Shown: positions 22,728-32,849 of the stretch, piece by piece
How the letters are laid out: the number at the start of each line of letters is the position of its first letter
How positions within the stretch are numbered: position 1 is the stretch's first letter
From: Apoda limacodes
Taxonomy: Eukaryota > Arthropoda > Insecta > Lepidoptera > Limacodidae
Reading direction: 5' to 3'
NCBI GenBank assembly: GCA_946406115.1
Contig: OX291543.1
Location: 36,668,815 to 36,732,814, forward strand
Length of the DNA stretch: 64,000 bases
Translations under genes and position numbers: made by a program
The notes under the pieces: model-generated
The model's database searches: none
What the model saw: the letters and a program-made list of their open reading frames with translations, nothing else
What the model was told of the DNA's origin: nothing

Positions 22728-23514
22728 CGCGGGGGTGGCCGGGGTGTAGGTTTTGAGTGCCTAGTGACTCCCCACCATTGCTGGCGAGGAGCAAGAATAC
22801 CTAAATGTGGCCAGGCGCCCCGCAGTGATACGGATTGCCTGGTGTGTACCTAACTCCTACTCCTACGGCCGGGGTTACGTTGTCACCGTTAGGTTTCCCC
22901 CCAGCAACGAGACGTTTATGAAGAAGAAACGTTAGGTAGATCGCAACTCTGAAAAGAGCTATACGATCTCACCCACCAGCCCTTGAGCACTCGGAACTGG
23001 ATTTCTACAAACTAAAACGCAATCGACACTTAAAACGCGTAAATGCACGGAGCGGCGAACCGCTGAAGCGGAAATACTACGCTAGCGATTTAACACAAAG
23101 CCGGACTCAGACCGGGCGAACCGGTAACAGTCAAAGAGGCAAGCGAGGGTCACCGCTATGCGTAGTAGTTCCGCGACTACGAGAACACACACTCACGCAC
23201 AAAAACACACAGTATCGCTTCGATAAACACTCGGTTATGGGCGCGTTGAAGAACGCACAAACACACTCAGAGCGGGCCGAGAAGCAATTTCCCAGCCAAT
23301 ACACACTGCCGAGCAGCGCTTCAACACTCAGGCCGATTTTCCAGGAATTGCGGGCAATAATCCAAACAACAATTCGAGGTCGTCAGCGCTGAGGCAAAAC
23401 ACCACACAGGAATGCGCACCAGCTGAGTCACCACTGCACGGAGCACACTAAGAGCACTTGACGCACTTGAAAACACGACCGCACAACACGAGAGTCGAAT
23501 CGGGAATGTAGGTG

Positions 23515-23523
23515 TAACGCGGC
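23515..23523. repeat. Target-site duplication TAACGCGGC, copy 2 (shared)
   Basis: It sits at the 5' end of the Jockey-like LINE and at the 3' poly-A end of the next, shorter element. It serves as a flank for both. Confidence 0.75.
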
Positions 23524-23996
23524 TTTTTTTTTTTTTTTTTTTCTAACTACTGGCTACTGTTGTTGGCCGCAGATGGCCTTTACAACTACACGCGGACTAA
23601 CTTTTGCTGCGGTGCTGCTTGCACTCTTCAGCGAAAAGTTGGGGCGGTTTGCGCAAGGGTGTCCTAGACACGAACCTCGGCTTGGGCAACCGCTCTTAGA
23701 AACTAAAATTTGTATCTAACTAAATTTTACCGCCGTTTCGGAAAATAGCAAAGGCGTTCTGAAGAGAAGAAACGGCAAGAAACTCTTCAGCACTCGCCTA
23801 TTATTATTTAAATCTAACTAGTCGAAGCGCCCGGGTATATTAGTGAACCTAGTATACCCGCGCGCTCGAGTGTGTGTGTGTGTGTTAAAACTAAGCTGTC
23901 TAATGTTCCGTCGCCGCCGGCGGCGACGTATTCTGTATATATTTCTATAATCTGTGATCGCGGACGCGAGCGCTGAAGGCGCTTGAGCTTTGAAAG
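23524..23996 (-). mobile_element. Short retroelement stacked on the same target site
   Basis: A 473-bp unit with a 19-nt poly-T (poly-A on the minus strand) at 23524-23542, flanked by TAACGCGGC on the left and TAACGCGGCC on the right. Its 3' part shares CCAAGCCGAGG and a similar end layout with the 3' end of the neighbouring Jockey-like LINE. It also carries GAGTTTCTTGCCGTTTCTTC on the minus strand, a string I recall from lepidopteran repeats. No domain is encoded. It may be a 5'-truncated LINE or a SINE-like derivative. Confidence 0.6.
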
Positions 23997-24006
23997 TAAC
24001 GCGGCC
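23997..24006. repeat. Target-site duplication TAACGCGGCC, copy 3
   Basis: Right-hand flank of the short retroelement. It has the same word as at 17705 and 23515. Confidence 0.75.
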
Positions 24007-25025
24007 GGTTGCCACTTTGCCATATAAGGTTATCGAAAAAACAAACGTAAGCGCGTTTTAAAATACAGTCAGCGCCATCTAGCAACGTGTGCGGGGTATC
24101 ACCGCCACTCTTAGTCCAATGCATTATATTTTGACCAAATTTTGAGCGAAATTAATATTTTAGTGTAATGTTCGAGTAGAATAAAGTTAATCGTTCGACT
24201 ATTGCTTCTTGTAAACTTGTAAGTATAAGTAAAAAGTATAAAAGCCAGTCTATTCTTGTCCAGAGTTTTCCTTTAATTTTATTTATATGCGTATTAAAAG
24301 CAGAAGGGGAGGCATTCGCCCAGCAGTATATTAAATAAGAAAATGTGTCCCACTACGCTGGATTTTTGCAATGACAGTCGATTTTTTTATGTACCAATAG
24401 TAGAAGGGGACATTACCATATCTCTAATACAGCTGAGGGTTCTTCATCAGATACTTCAGACCTTCGATTTTTGATATCAATATTCACGTTCGGCAGAATG
24501 ATACATCCAAGTTATATATTATTAATTCAGAAAGTGATTTAAACAAACTTATGTAAAGTATTATATATTTAGTTATGTGTTTGATTATTTTACCGCTTTT
24601 TGTATTAACTTATTTACTGTGATACTTTTTTTCTCAATTTTTAGGTGTATTCTGCCTATGTCTTTTTTATTTAACGTAAAAAGGTTTCTTATTACTGAGT
24701 TCAAAAATGTAAATGCGCCTTGCTACTGTCCAAACTTACTGTCCAATCATGTTGCTTATCGCTCTGTTTTGCTTAAAGTGCTACTGCGCACTGTTGCTTA
24801 CTCACTTCGCCCACTGTCTACTCGCATATATACGCACAACTTTTCATTCGCACATGCTCTTACTTGCGCAGTTTATACTTATATTAAAATATTGCTTCTA
24901 CTTAAATATCTACCCGCCACTATTAGCTTAAATATTTACTATGAATGTCTCGTTGACAATAATTACTTACAGTATTATGCATCAATTGAGTTATTGTTTA
25001 CATTTTCCTTTTCGCTGCAAATAAC
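24007..25025. other. AT-rich sequence left of the plus-strand LINE; possible 5' UTR of it
   Basis: No ORF1 is seen before the endonuclease at 25026. A 150-residue frame at 24577-25029 is hydrophobic, low in charge and has no recognisable domain. The left edge of the LINE cannot be placed. Confidence 0.4.
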
Positions 25026-25277
25026 TTGAGTATTTATTATCAAAATGTAAGAGGGTTACGGTCTAAAACGTCAGTTTTTCAGCGTAATATTAACTTAAGT
25101 AATTATGATGTAATTATGATCTCTGAATCATGGTTAACGGACGGTGTTATAGATAGCGAATTGTTTGATAGTCGTTATGTGGTGTGGCGTCGGGACCGGG
25201 ATTATGGGGCGACGGGACAAACGCGCGGCGGGGGAGTACTCATTGCCACTCGCCGGGATATTTCAATATTTCAGTAA
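25026..25277 (+). CDS. LINE endonuclease, N-terminal part (before frameshift)
   Basis: It opens with SIYYQNVRGLRSKTSVFQRN and continues through IMISESWLTDGV (catalytic Glu) and TRGGGVLIATRRDISI, the first half of an AP-like endonuclease. The frame stops at 25277, but homology carries on in the next frame from about 25265 (VSPQPSFQSSAEDLWLTLNL), so a single indel near 25265-25270 split the ORF. Confidence 0.85.
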   Translation: MSIYYQNVRGLRSKTSVFQRNINLSNYDVIMISESWLTDGVIDSELFDSRYVVWRRDRDYGATGQTRGGGVLIATRRDISIFQ

Positions 25278-27904
25278 GTCCGCAACCTTCATTTCAGTCC
25301 AGTGCTGAGGATCTTTGGTTAACGCTCAACTTGAAACTAACAGGCTGTAAACAGATAAAGTTACACCTCTGTGTCATCTATTTATGCAAGCAAAATTTAG
25401 GTCACTCTTTTTCGGAACAATTATCTAATTATCTTGATAAACTTAGTATTACTATAGCTGATAATCCATCCGACATGTTCTTTATTGCTGGGGATTTTAA
25501 TTTGAGCGGTATTGAGTGGGTATCAAGTAGCAATTCTGTTTTTCTGCCCACTAAGGTTCAATCTCGTGACGAGTACCTACTTGTTGATGAGATTAATTCA
25601 AACAATTTGCGACAATTTAATGGTGTGCGTAACAAATATGGACGTTTTTTAGACCTAGTGCTATCTAATAACGATAATACCATTGTTCATCGATGCATTG
25701 ACCCTTTGGTCCCTACTGACCCCCATCACAGCGCCATCGTTATTAATTTAGAATTCCCTGATCATGTATACCTAAAACCAATCCCATTCACTTATTTTAT
25801 ATTTAATAAGGCCAAGTATAACTTAATTAACAAATGTATTTTAGATATTGACTGGAATTACGAAATTTCGATTAGGTCGCTAGATGACGCTGTTACATAT
25901 TTTTATAACGTATATGAGGAACTAAGGAATAAACACGTACCCTCCGTAAAGGTTATTAGCAGTTCATATCCGAAATGGTATTCAGCAGCACTTATTAAAT
26001 CAATAAGAGAGAAACGTAAATTTTTTAAGAAATTCAAGACTTACGGAAGCCGTTCCGACCTTGAATCTTATAAACTTTTACGTGATAGGGTGAAATCGTT
26101 AGAAACAGCCTGTTATCATGCCTACATCACATCTATTGAAAATTCTATCGAAAATAATCCTAAAAAATTTTGGTCCTATATTAAAGTGAGATCTAAATCG
26201 CAATCAATTCCAAGTTGTCTGGAATATGGCAATACAGGTCCTGACATTTGTAATACCTTTTCTGAATATTTTCATTCCACTTTTCTCCATTCCGCTAGCT
26301 CCCAATCACAACAATTTAGTTCCACCGCTAACGAATATTCAATTTCAGATATACATCGTATTGAAGTAACAGCTGACAGTGTGAAAACATTGCTTTTAAA
26401 GCTGGATCCTTCAAAATCAGCTGGACCGGACTATTTACCAGCTCAGTTCCTCATTTCCACTGCAAACTCTATATCACTTCCTATTTCCTTACTTTTTAAA
26501 AAATCCCTTGCGGAATGTAAAGTTCCTACTATCTGGAAGTCGGCATTTATTACACCTGTTCATAAGAAAGGATCTAGGTCAAACGTAACTAATTACAGAC
26601 CGATATCAAAATTATGCATTATAGCAAAAATTTTTGAAAGAATAGTTTACAATCAACTACATGCGGCGCTTAATAACTCCTTCAGCTCTTCCCAACATGG
26701 TTTCCTCAAGGGCCGGTCTACAGTATCAAATTTAGTATTGTTTAATGACTATTTAACTAAAAATATGGATCAAGGCTATCAAGTAGATGTAATCTATACG
26801 GATTACTCAAAATGTTTTGATCGCATTGACCACAAATTGTTATTATATAAGCTTATGCTCATAGGCATCAGGGGCGATCTTCTAAGATGGTTTTCATCGT
26901 ATCTTGACAATAGGTCGCAAGCAGTTGTAATCAGCAATTACATTTCAAGCTGGGTAACAATTCCTAGCGGCGTCCCTCAAGGTTCTTTGTTGGGTCCATT
27001 ACTTTTTATAATATTCATAAATGACATAGAGAAATGTTTGTCCTCGTCACTAATACTGTGCTTCGCTGATGATATGAAAATTTTTATAACTATTAAGTCA
27101 GTCTCTGATGCAACTAGCCTTCACTCTGACCTAGCTCGGCTTGAAGACTACTGTACTGCCAATTGCTTAGACTTAAATCCTTTTAAATGTTCAACTGTCA
27201 CATTCAGTCGTAAGGTCAATCCTCTTGTTACTGATTACAAACTAAAGGGAAAAATCTTAGTGCGCACATCAACTGTGCGTGATTTAGGAGTTCAGCATGA
27301 CACCAAGTTACTTTTTGAAGGACATATTAACGGTATTGTATCTAAAGCCTCTAAGGCACTTGGATTCGTGATGCGGAATTCTAATAATTTCAGAAAAGCG
27401 AAGACTTTTAAAATCTTGTATTGCACTTTTGTCCGCAGCAATCTTGAATATGCGTCTCAAATTTGGAGCCCCAAATATAACATCTACATCTCACGCATAG
27501 AAAATATTCAAAAAAAAATCATTAGATATATGTGCTACCGCCTGAAACTTGACTTCAAATCTGAATTTTACCTTGACACATGTCGGCGTCATCATTTTTT
27601 GCCCCTCTATAAACGTCGTGAAATTGCCGATATTGTTTATTTGTTAAAAATAACCTCTGGCGTGGTAGATTGTACGGATCTCTTAGCCAACATTCACCTC
27701 AATGTTCCTAAGGTGATTATAAGATCTAACCCTCTTCTATTTATTCCCTTTGCAACTACGAATTATAGACAAAATTCCTTCATGTGGCGCGTCTGCAATA
27801 AATTTAATAATTTATGCAAAACCTTAAACTTAGATCTATTTGACATGAGCGTGGAGAGCGTAAGGCGTATACTCACTGAGCAGTTTTTTAAACTTAACTC
27901 TTAA
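25266..27904 (+). CDS. LINE endonuclease C-terminal part plus reverse transcriptase
   Basis: Long open frame (formally from 25184; homology from about 25266). The endonuclease half shows FIAGDFNLSGIEW and TDPHHSAIVINL (SDH-like site reads PHH). RT boxes: DPSKSAGPDYLPAQFL, KKGSRSNVTNYRPISKL, VIYTDYSKCFDRIDH (motif A with Asp), SGVPQGSLLGPLLFIIF (motif B), LCFADDMKIF (motif C). The thumb includes FVRSNLEYASQIWSP. It ends with FFKLNS and a stop. All RT catalytic residues are present; only the upstream frameshift and missing ORF1 argue against activity. Confidence 0.9.
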
Positions 27905-28173
27905 TATAATCTTTTTTTTTGTTTTTTGTTTTTAAATTTGCATTTTAGAATTTTTGGTTATTGTATTTTTTGGATTTCCGTATAATGTTACATGTAATTA
28001 TATAGTTTTTGAAATATTTTAAGTAGGTATTGTCTTTTTTATGTTCGTACTTAATTTATAGTTATGCAGATACTAATTGTGAGGACCTACCTTGGCGTCT
28101 AATACTTATTTTTGTTTTGTTTTAATTAGCTTAAGCCTTTGGTCTTCCGAATAAATAAATAAAAATAAACAAA

Positions 28174-28353
28174 TGAAGCGGCCCACTAAGTTGAATATTT
28201 TTTGTAAAGTCGGTATGTCGATCGATCTCTAATAGTTTGGTTGGGCTCTTGTGTTTTCTTATCATGGTCACCAGGTACTCCAGATCTTCGATTATCGTAG
28301 TTTTTATAGTTTTCCCTTTATGTGGCCATTAAACCCTAACTCTGTACCAAATT
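28174..28353. other. Spacer between LINE tail and BEL/Pao end
   Basis: Short AT-rich stretch, with TTTCAGCTCTCTGAGTTTAT just to its right that I recall as a common lepidopteran repeat motif. No gene. Confidence 0.4.
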
Positions 28354-29095
28354 TCAGCTCTCTGAGTTTATGGGAAGTACAAGTTCTATTCTGATGATCA
28401 TGAGTGAGTGAGTGAGTGTCATAAATGCGAGACTTTGCTTTCGCTTAACTTTGGAACTAAAAGATAAAATAAAATTTGCTGCGTCGCCTACAACCCCCTC
28501 CCCAGTGCTGGCACAGCACTCATCCCCAATAGGTATTCGAGCGACGCGCGTCGCAGGCCGGCGCATCACTCCAGATTTCGTCTGTACGTCCACAACTCTC
28601 GTGCGACCGTCTTTCCCAGGGATTATGTTCTTTATCAAACCTTTCGACCATAGGTTTCAAGGGGAGCTTGGGTCAACAATGATCACCACATCTTCCTACT
28701 GAAGTGATTTATTTTCTTCAAACCATTTCTGTCTAGGTTGCATATCAGGCAGCACTTCACGGGCCCATCGCTTCCAAAATATATCTGCCAATCTTTGCGA
28801 TTGCAATTGCAATCTTTACGCCATTGTTTTCGCAGGTAGTCATCTGCGCCGCTGAATTTGCCAAGGGTTGGCAGGTTGGATGAGGTCCCGAGCAAAAAAT
28901 GGTTAGGGGTAAGTGACTCATCGGTGTTAGGTTCGCCAATGACATGGGTGAGAGGCCGGCTGTTGTAACCATATGTTCCACTTCAGTCATCAAAGTGTTG
29001 AGGGTTTCATCACTCGTAAAATCACCTTAAGTGCATACTTGACACTACGTATCAACCGCTCCCAAGCCCCTCCCCAGTGTAATTAACACATTTCA
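28354..29095 (-). pseudogene. BEL/Pao integrase, C-terminal part (core deleted)
   Basis: From right to left: HWGGAWERLIRSVKYALK (about 29085-29030), TLMTEVEHMV, then in a second frame PLTHVIGEPN, SLTPNHFLLGTSSNLPTLGK and DDYLRKQWR (to about 28810), then the C-terminal IIPGKDGRTRVVDVQTKSGV (28638 onward). These are the end of a BEL/Pao integrase and its C-terminal domain. The zinc finger and the D,D-containing part of the core that should lie before HWGG are missing: the RNase H frame ends at 29099 only a few bases away, so an internal deletion of several hundred codons occurred there. Confidence 0.85.
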
Positions 29096-29098
29096 GAT

Positions 29099-30261
29099 CT
29101 ACTTCACATCGTTCAGGCTGCTGCACGTTCGTTTCCGAGGGAAATTTTCATCTTCATATAAAAATGACGGCCCATGCAACCATTTATTTTCTGACGTTTT
29201 TATTTCACAGGAATCACGTGTGGCAATATCAGCAATATTCAGCTTTGTAGGAATGAACCTCCACTTATTTAAATTTGTAAGTTCGTCTATCTCGCCGAGG
29301 CGGTAAGCTACGTACGCTTTATAGGTTCGCGCTTCATTACGTTTCCAGTGTAGTACTGTTGATGAATCACACCAAAAATATATATTTTTAGTTTTTATTC
29401 GAAGCTCGTTTTGTACCGTAGCGGCTAATCTTGCCGACATAACTGCCCCTTGTAGTTCCAAGCGCGGCATCGATACATATTATACAGGCGCAACTCAGCA
29501 TTTACTAGATATAAATGCTACACGTGTTATATTCTCACTATCGATCCAACGCCAATACGCAGCGACAGACATCGCTTTGCTCGACGAGCTGTTAGTTTGT
29601 ACAGCTACCGGCGCACGCGTATGACTTCTTGTTATCTATCGCACTCGGCGCATCACGCATCTCACTTCCACTCAGTGCGTTATCGTGACAACTCTTCGTC
29701 GCCACAGTATTATACTACCTAGGGATACGTAATTTTTGGAGCTGTTTAACGATGCATAACCTTTCACTCCACTTCTTATATACACTTCTTGTGTTTGTCA
29801 TTTCGTCGTCCCAATCAATATTAGCGCGCCATGTATCTTGTAACATTATTTTAGCTCTTATAGTAATGGGCGCAAGAAATCCATGTACGTCAAATATGGA
29901 CATAACCACTCTGAACATTTCTCTTTTGGTAGGTTTAAGTTAACCATTGACCATTTCTGTAGGTATTCGCTTAAATGAGACGTCAAACCCTGGCGTGTCT
30001 TAAGAAGGGAACCACAGAAGCCCCAGCGTGCGTTCGCCATCCAAAACTTGACCATTTTCGAAAGTGACACTAGGTGAACTTTGAGAAGACACACATGGAC
30101 TAATCGAGGTCCAGTTGCGGATTTCAAACTCTCCTTTTTGATGTATATACATTTAGGTAACATCGTTCATAAGTTTTAAGGCTGTTTGTTCGTCTTCACA
30201 ACTGTCGATGTAGTCGTCGATAAAGTGCTGCGTGCGTATAACTTGTGCGGCGGCGGGCATC
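29099..30261 (-). pseudogene. BEL/Pao RT C-terminal part and RNase H
   Basis: RT box RTQHFIDDYIDSCEDEQTAL lies at about 30245-30165 (IDDY in place of the usual VDDY). Next come an RT connection piece at 30163-29858 and SIFDVHGFLAPITIRAKIML with WDDEM (29918-29715). RNase H follows: AMSVAAYWRWIDSENITRV (about 29590-29530), MPRLELQGAVMSARLA (catalytic Glu) and IYFWCDSSTVLHWK (catalytic Asp), ending at 29099. The RT is interrupted at 30262 by a 2-kb insertion and resumes at 32289. Confidence 0.85.
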
Positions 30262-30272
30262 GATGACTCATA
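30262..30272. repeat. Target-site duplication GATGACTCATA, left copy
   Basis: Identical 11-mer at 32289-32299. It brackets the plus-strand element inserted into the BEL/Pao RT; the coding match of the RT resumes across the two copies. Confidence 0.9.
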
Positions 30273-31381
30273 AGAGGCTACCCAAGACCCCCCTCCACCC
30301 GAAGGGATGGAAATTTCAGAACCCACCCCCCCCCCAGGTGGTTGCACCCCTGACGTCAGCGTCGCCTAGCGGACGCTCTTACGCGCAAGCGATAGGCTCC
30401 CAACCCACTTTAGCTCAGTCGTCGCAACTTATCGCTCAGCCAGCACGCGCTAGTGCCAATGCCACTGAGAGCAAAAAAGATAAAAATAGTCACCCCCCTA
30501 TAATAGTGGAGTCCCTTCCGCAATGGTCAACGCACATGAAAAAGCTGCATTCCATATTAGGCCACGCACCCAATGCCCGGCCGTTTGGCAAAGGGGTACG
30601 ATTCTTCCCAAAGTCGCCAGAGGAATATCGTACAGTAGTGGCCTATATCGACGAGCTGTCTAAGCTGGATAGTGCCGTTTCATGGTACTGTTACAGCTTG
30701 GACAGCGACCATCCGCAGAAAATAGCCATTAAGGGGCTCCCTCAAGACACCTCGCTTGACGAGATAGCCGAGGACCTCGCTTTTGTCAATTTCCCTGTGT
30801 CGCACGTTAGGCAAATCCCAGCAGTTAGGGGTCGACCAAACTGCATTTATTATGCCCAACTGCAGCACAGGCATACTCACGCCGAGCTACAAGAGCTGTA
30901 TGCAATCAGTGAGTTGCTCAGCATGCCTGGCATATCTATAGAAGCCTGGCGCTCACGCCCAGGCCCCGCGCAATGCCATAGATGCCAGGCATTCGGCCAT
31001 GCTTCATCAAACTGCCACCGGCCGATAAAATGTGTGCGCTGCGGCGGCGACCACCCTGCGTCAGACTGCGATCGGCAAAAGGTCGCAGTAAAATGTGCCA
31101 ATTGCAGGCAAGCGCACACAGCCAACAGCCGCTCTTGCCCAGTCCTCAGGCGTGAAGCGAGGCGTAAAGGGGTGACTATTGCTCCACCACTGCCGCGCAA
31201 AAACGCCCAACGGGCTACAAATTTGCCCCCACCATCGCCCACCCCCCTGCAACAACTACAGCCGCAGGAATATGAACTATCTGCCGGCGCAAATTTAATG
31301 CCCCCTGCCAACCCCCCCACCGACAGATCCCAAGCTCTCGGGAGAAAAAAGAGGCCACGTCGGAAAAAATCCGCAAAATAA
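30273..31381 (+). CDS. ORF1 (gag-like, zinc knuckle) of the non-autonomous element
   Basis: The open frame runs through the left insertion boundary (formally from ATG at 30245, which lies in host BEL sequence), so the element's own start is lost or not yet reached. The Pro-rich N-terminus (GWKFQNPPPPQVVAPL) is followed by a PRE_C2HC-type domain (KKLHSILGHAPNARPFGKGV to YAISELLSM) and knuckles CHRCQAFGHASSNC, CVRCGGDHPASDC and CANCRQAHTANSRSC. It ends with a basic tail (KKRPRRKKSAK) and TAA at 31379. It is related to, but clearly diverged from, ORF1 at 20874-22727. It is the only intact product this element could make. Confidence 0.85.
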
Positions 31382-31813
31382 AATAGCAAAATGCTAGACC
31401 ATGTGTCAGCAGGCGCGGTCGCATCACGGGCGTGCCTTAGACCGGTGCTTTCCTCTGACTTGCCACTCAGAACCAAAATTCGCCTGTACAAGTTGTACAT
31501 ACGGTCGAGACTGACCTACGCAGCCCCTGCTTGGTACGGTCTTCTATCTTCTACCAGCAAAAGTAAGCTCCAGGTTGTCCAAAATAAGTCGCTGAGATTA
31601 ATCACCGGCGCGGGACGCTACGTCCGCAACTCCACCATCGCTAGAGACACCAAAACCGTGCCACTCGCAGAGTTCATATCTGGTTTGTCGAAACGATTAT
31701 TCACCCGCGCTGACAACAGTCACCATACACACCTTAGGGGCATAGCACCCCTACACGCCCGCCCGCCGGAAGGCAGGGCTCTCCCCCGAGAGCTTATTCC
31801 TGTGGGTGAATAA
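31382..31813 (+). pseudogene. C-terminal RT region left after internal deletion
   Basis: In the same frame as ORF1, directly after its stop codon, comes MLDHVSAGAVASRACLRPVL, then LRTKIRLYKLYIRSRLTYAA, PAWYGLL, LRLITGAGRYVRNSTI and HLRGIAPLHARPPEGR. This is the post-palm C-terminus of Jockey-type RTs. The endonuclease and all RT catalytic boxes are missing. Confidence 0.85.
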
Positions 31814-32288
31814 GTTTACTTATTCACCCTCCTACCTCCTTACCCTCCTCCCTTTACTTCATTTCGTTTCATTCCATTTTTATCGCCCATCTCGCCTCTA
31901 TTTTATTTTTGCTTTTATTTCTGTTTTTATTTCGCTTTTATTTTATTTTAATTTCATTTTTTTTGTTTTGTTTTTTGCTTCGTTTTTATTTTATTGTAAT
32001 TTCGCTCTTTTTCTTTTCTTTTGCTTTGTTTTTATTTTGTTTTTATTTGTTTTATTTTTCTGCTTTTATTCTGGCGCCTACATAACATCTACTGTTTTTC
32101 GTATCGCTTCTGGCGACAAAATTATTACCCACAAGGGGGCCTGAAAAGTAGGGCTCCTTTCTAATATTTCACCGGGGGTGTTCAGCACCCCTGAGCTTCT
32201 GCCCGGGTCATGGCGGGAGGTAAATTCCCCTCCCCCGACACCCGCACCTCAACACCCAATAGGGTAATAGAGAAGAGACCCCCCCATG

Positions 32289-32299
32289 GATGACTCATA
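32289..32299. repeat. Target-site duplication GATGACTCATA, right copy
   Basis: Perfect match to 30262-30272. The interrupted RT codons (YESSM) are found at both sides. Confidence 0.9.
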
Positions 32300-32560
32300 C
32301 CTTTCTGTATTTTTGTTTTCTATAAATTGTGCTATAAACGGAGAACAATTTGCACCAAATATTAGAGAACTCATGGCATAAGTTTTTACCGGTTTTTCAG
32401 GTGATTCTCTCCATAAGAAACGTAAGGCATCTCGATCTTCTTTTATAATTTTAGCTCGTATAAACATATCTCGTATATCTGCCGTCATAGCGATTTACTA
32501 GATTACTTGGGCATCGGGTACGGTATCTCTAAATCCGGAAACAGAAGCCACAAAATGTAT
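32289..32560 (-). pseudogene. BEL/Pao RT N-terminal palm, upstream half of the interrupted element
   Basis: MTADIRDMFIRAKIIKEDRD (motif A region), ALRFLWRESPEKPVKTYAMS, SLIFGANCSPFIAQFIENKN and ERYESSM lead to the insertion site. The protein continues at 30261 with ESSMPAAAQVIRTQ. To the right, a frameshifted FPDLEIPYP piece extends to about 32560, where homology fades. Confidence 0.85.
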
Positions 32561-32849
32561 CTTCGATTAATATGAAAAAATTAAACAAAAAACTCTTTTT
32601 ATTAATAATTACGTATAGGTATCTTTTTTGCATAAAAATTAGACTATATTTTTTTATAATTATTATGAACATTTTAAAATATAGTTTTAGAATACTTCGT
32701 ATTAGGTTTCAGAATGAACTCATAATGGCTTACCTAATTGTTGCCTGTAGCAATGTGGTATAATAAAATAGTGTTTTGTACAAAAAAAATACTACATTTA
32801 TCGTAATTTTAGTATTTTTTTAATAACCTCTAGATTTTTCCTCGATTCT
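32561..32849. other. AT-rich spacer, no gene
   Basis: Strongly AT-rich and without recognisable coding sequence. Confidence 0.6.

Larger units (their letters stand above)
17715..23514 (-). mobile_element. Nearly intact Jockey-like LINE with two ORFs
   Basis: A 5.8-kb element read right to left: a 5' UTR of about 790 bp, ORF1 (22727-20874), ORF2 endonuclease (20866-19928), RT (19925-17830), a 3' UTR of about 100 bp and a 16-nt A tail (17730-17715). Both ends are flanked by TAACGCGGC, so the copy looks full-length. ORF1 and ORF2 are 7 nt apart, as in bicistronic LINEs. The only disabling change I see is a 1-nt frameshift at about 19925-19930 between endonuclease and RT. GC content is far higher than in the surrounding DNA. 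The zinc-knuckle ORF1, endonuclease and RT types place it in the Jockey group; the exact family is not determined. Confidence 0.9.
25026..28173 (+). mobile_element. Plus-strand LINE, ORF2 one frameshift from intact
   Basis: Endonuclease-RT ORF2 (25026-27904) followed by a 3' UTR of about 250 bp ending in an AATA-repeat tail (28150-28173) instead of plain poly-A. ORF1 is not present, so the copy is either 5'-truncated or missing ORF1. The endonuclease start (YYQNVRGLRSKT) resembles that of the minus-strand LINE at 34453-38020, suggesting the same clade. Orientation is opposite to nearly all neighbours. No target-site duplication was found by eye. Confidence 0.85.
30273..32288 (+). mobile_element. 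Non-autonomous Jockey-type element: ORF1 fused next to the RT C-terminus
   Basis: A 2.0-kb insertion with a perfect 11-bp target duplication. It carries a complete zinc-knuckle ORF1 domain region (to 31381), then only the C-terminal RT thumb region (31382-31813), then a 3' UTR of about 475 bp. The endonuclease and RT palm are absent, so it cannot mobilise itself. The 3' UTR contains a long T-rich (TTTTATTTTG-like) tract at 31900-32070 and ends ...GACCCCCCCATG without an A tail. Since insertion produced a clean duplication, it was probably mobilised in trans in roughly this form, or the deletion happened after insertion. Confidence 0.85.

Noticed and set aside
21973..22749. 258-residue plus-strand frame opposite LINE ORF1
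   Set aside because: Antisense shadow of a GC-rich, low-complexity coding region.
23870..23890. GT dinucleotide run read as coding in two frames
   Set aside because: Microsatellite within a short retroelement; the frames encode only repeat residues.
24577..25029. 150-residue plus-strand frame rich in Leu/Phe/Tyr
   Set aside because: No domain, composition follows AT-rich DNA, and it ends where the LINE endonuclease begins; treated as chance or LINE 5' UTR.
31806..32144. 112-residue Phe-rich plus-strand frame looking like membrane segments
   Set aside because: Translation of a T-rich low-complexity tract in a LINE 3' UTR.
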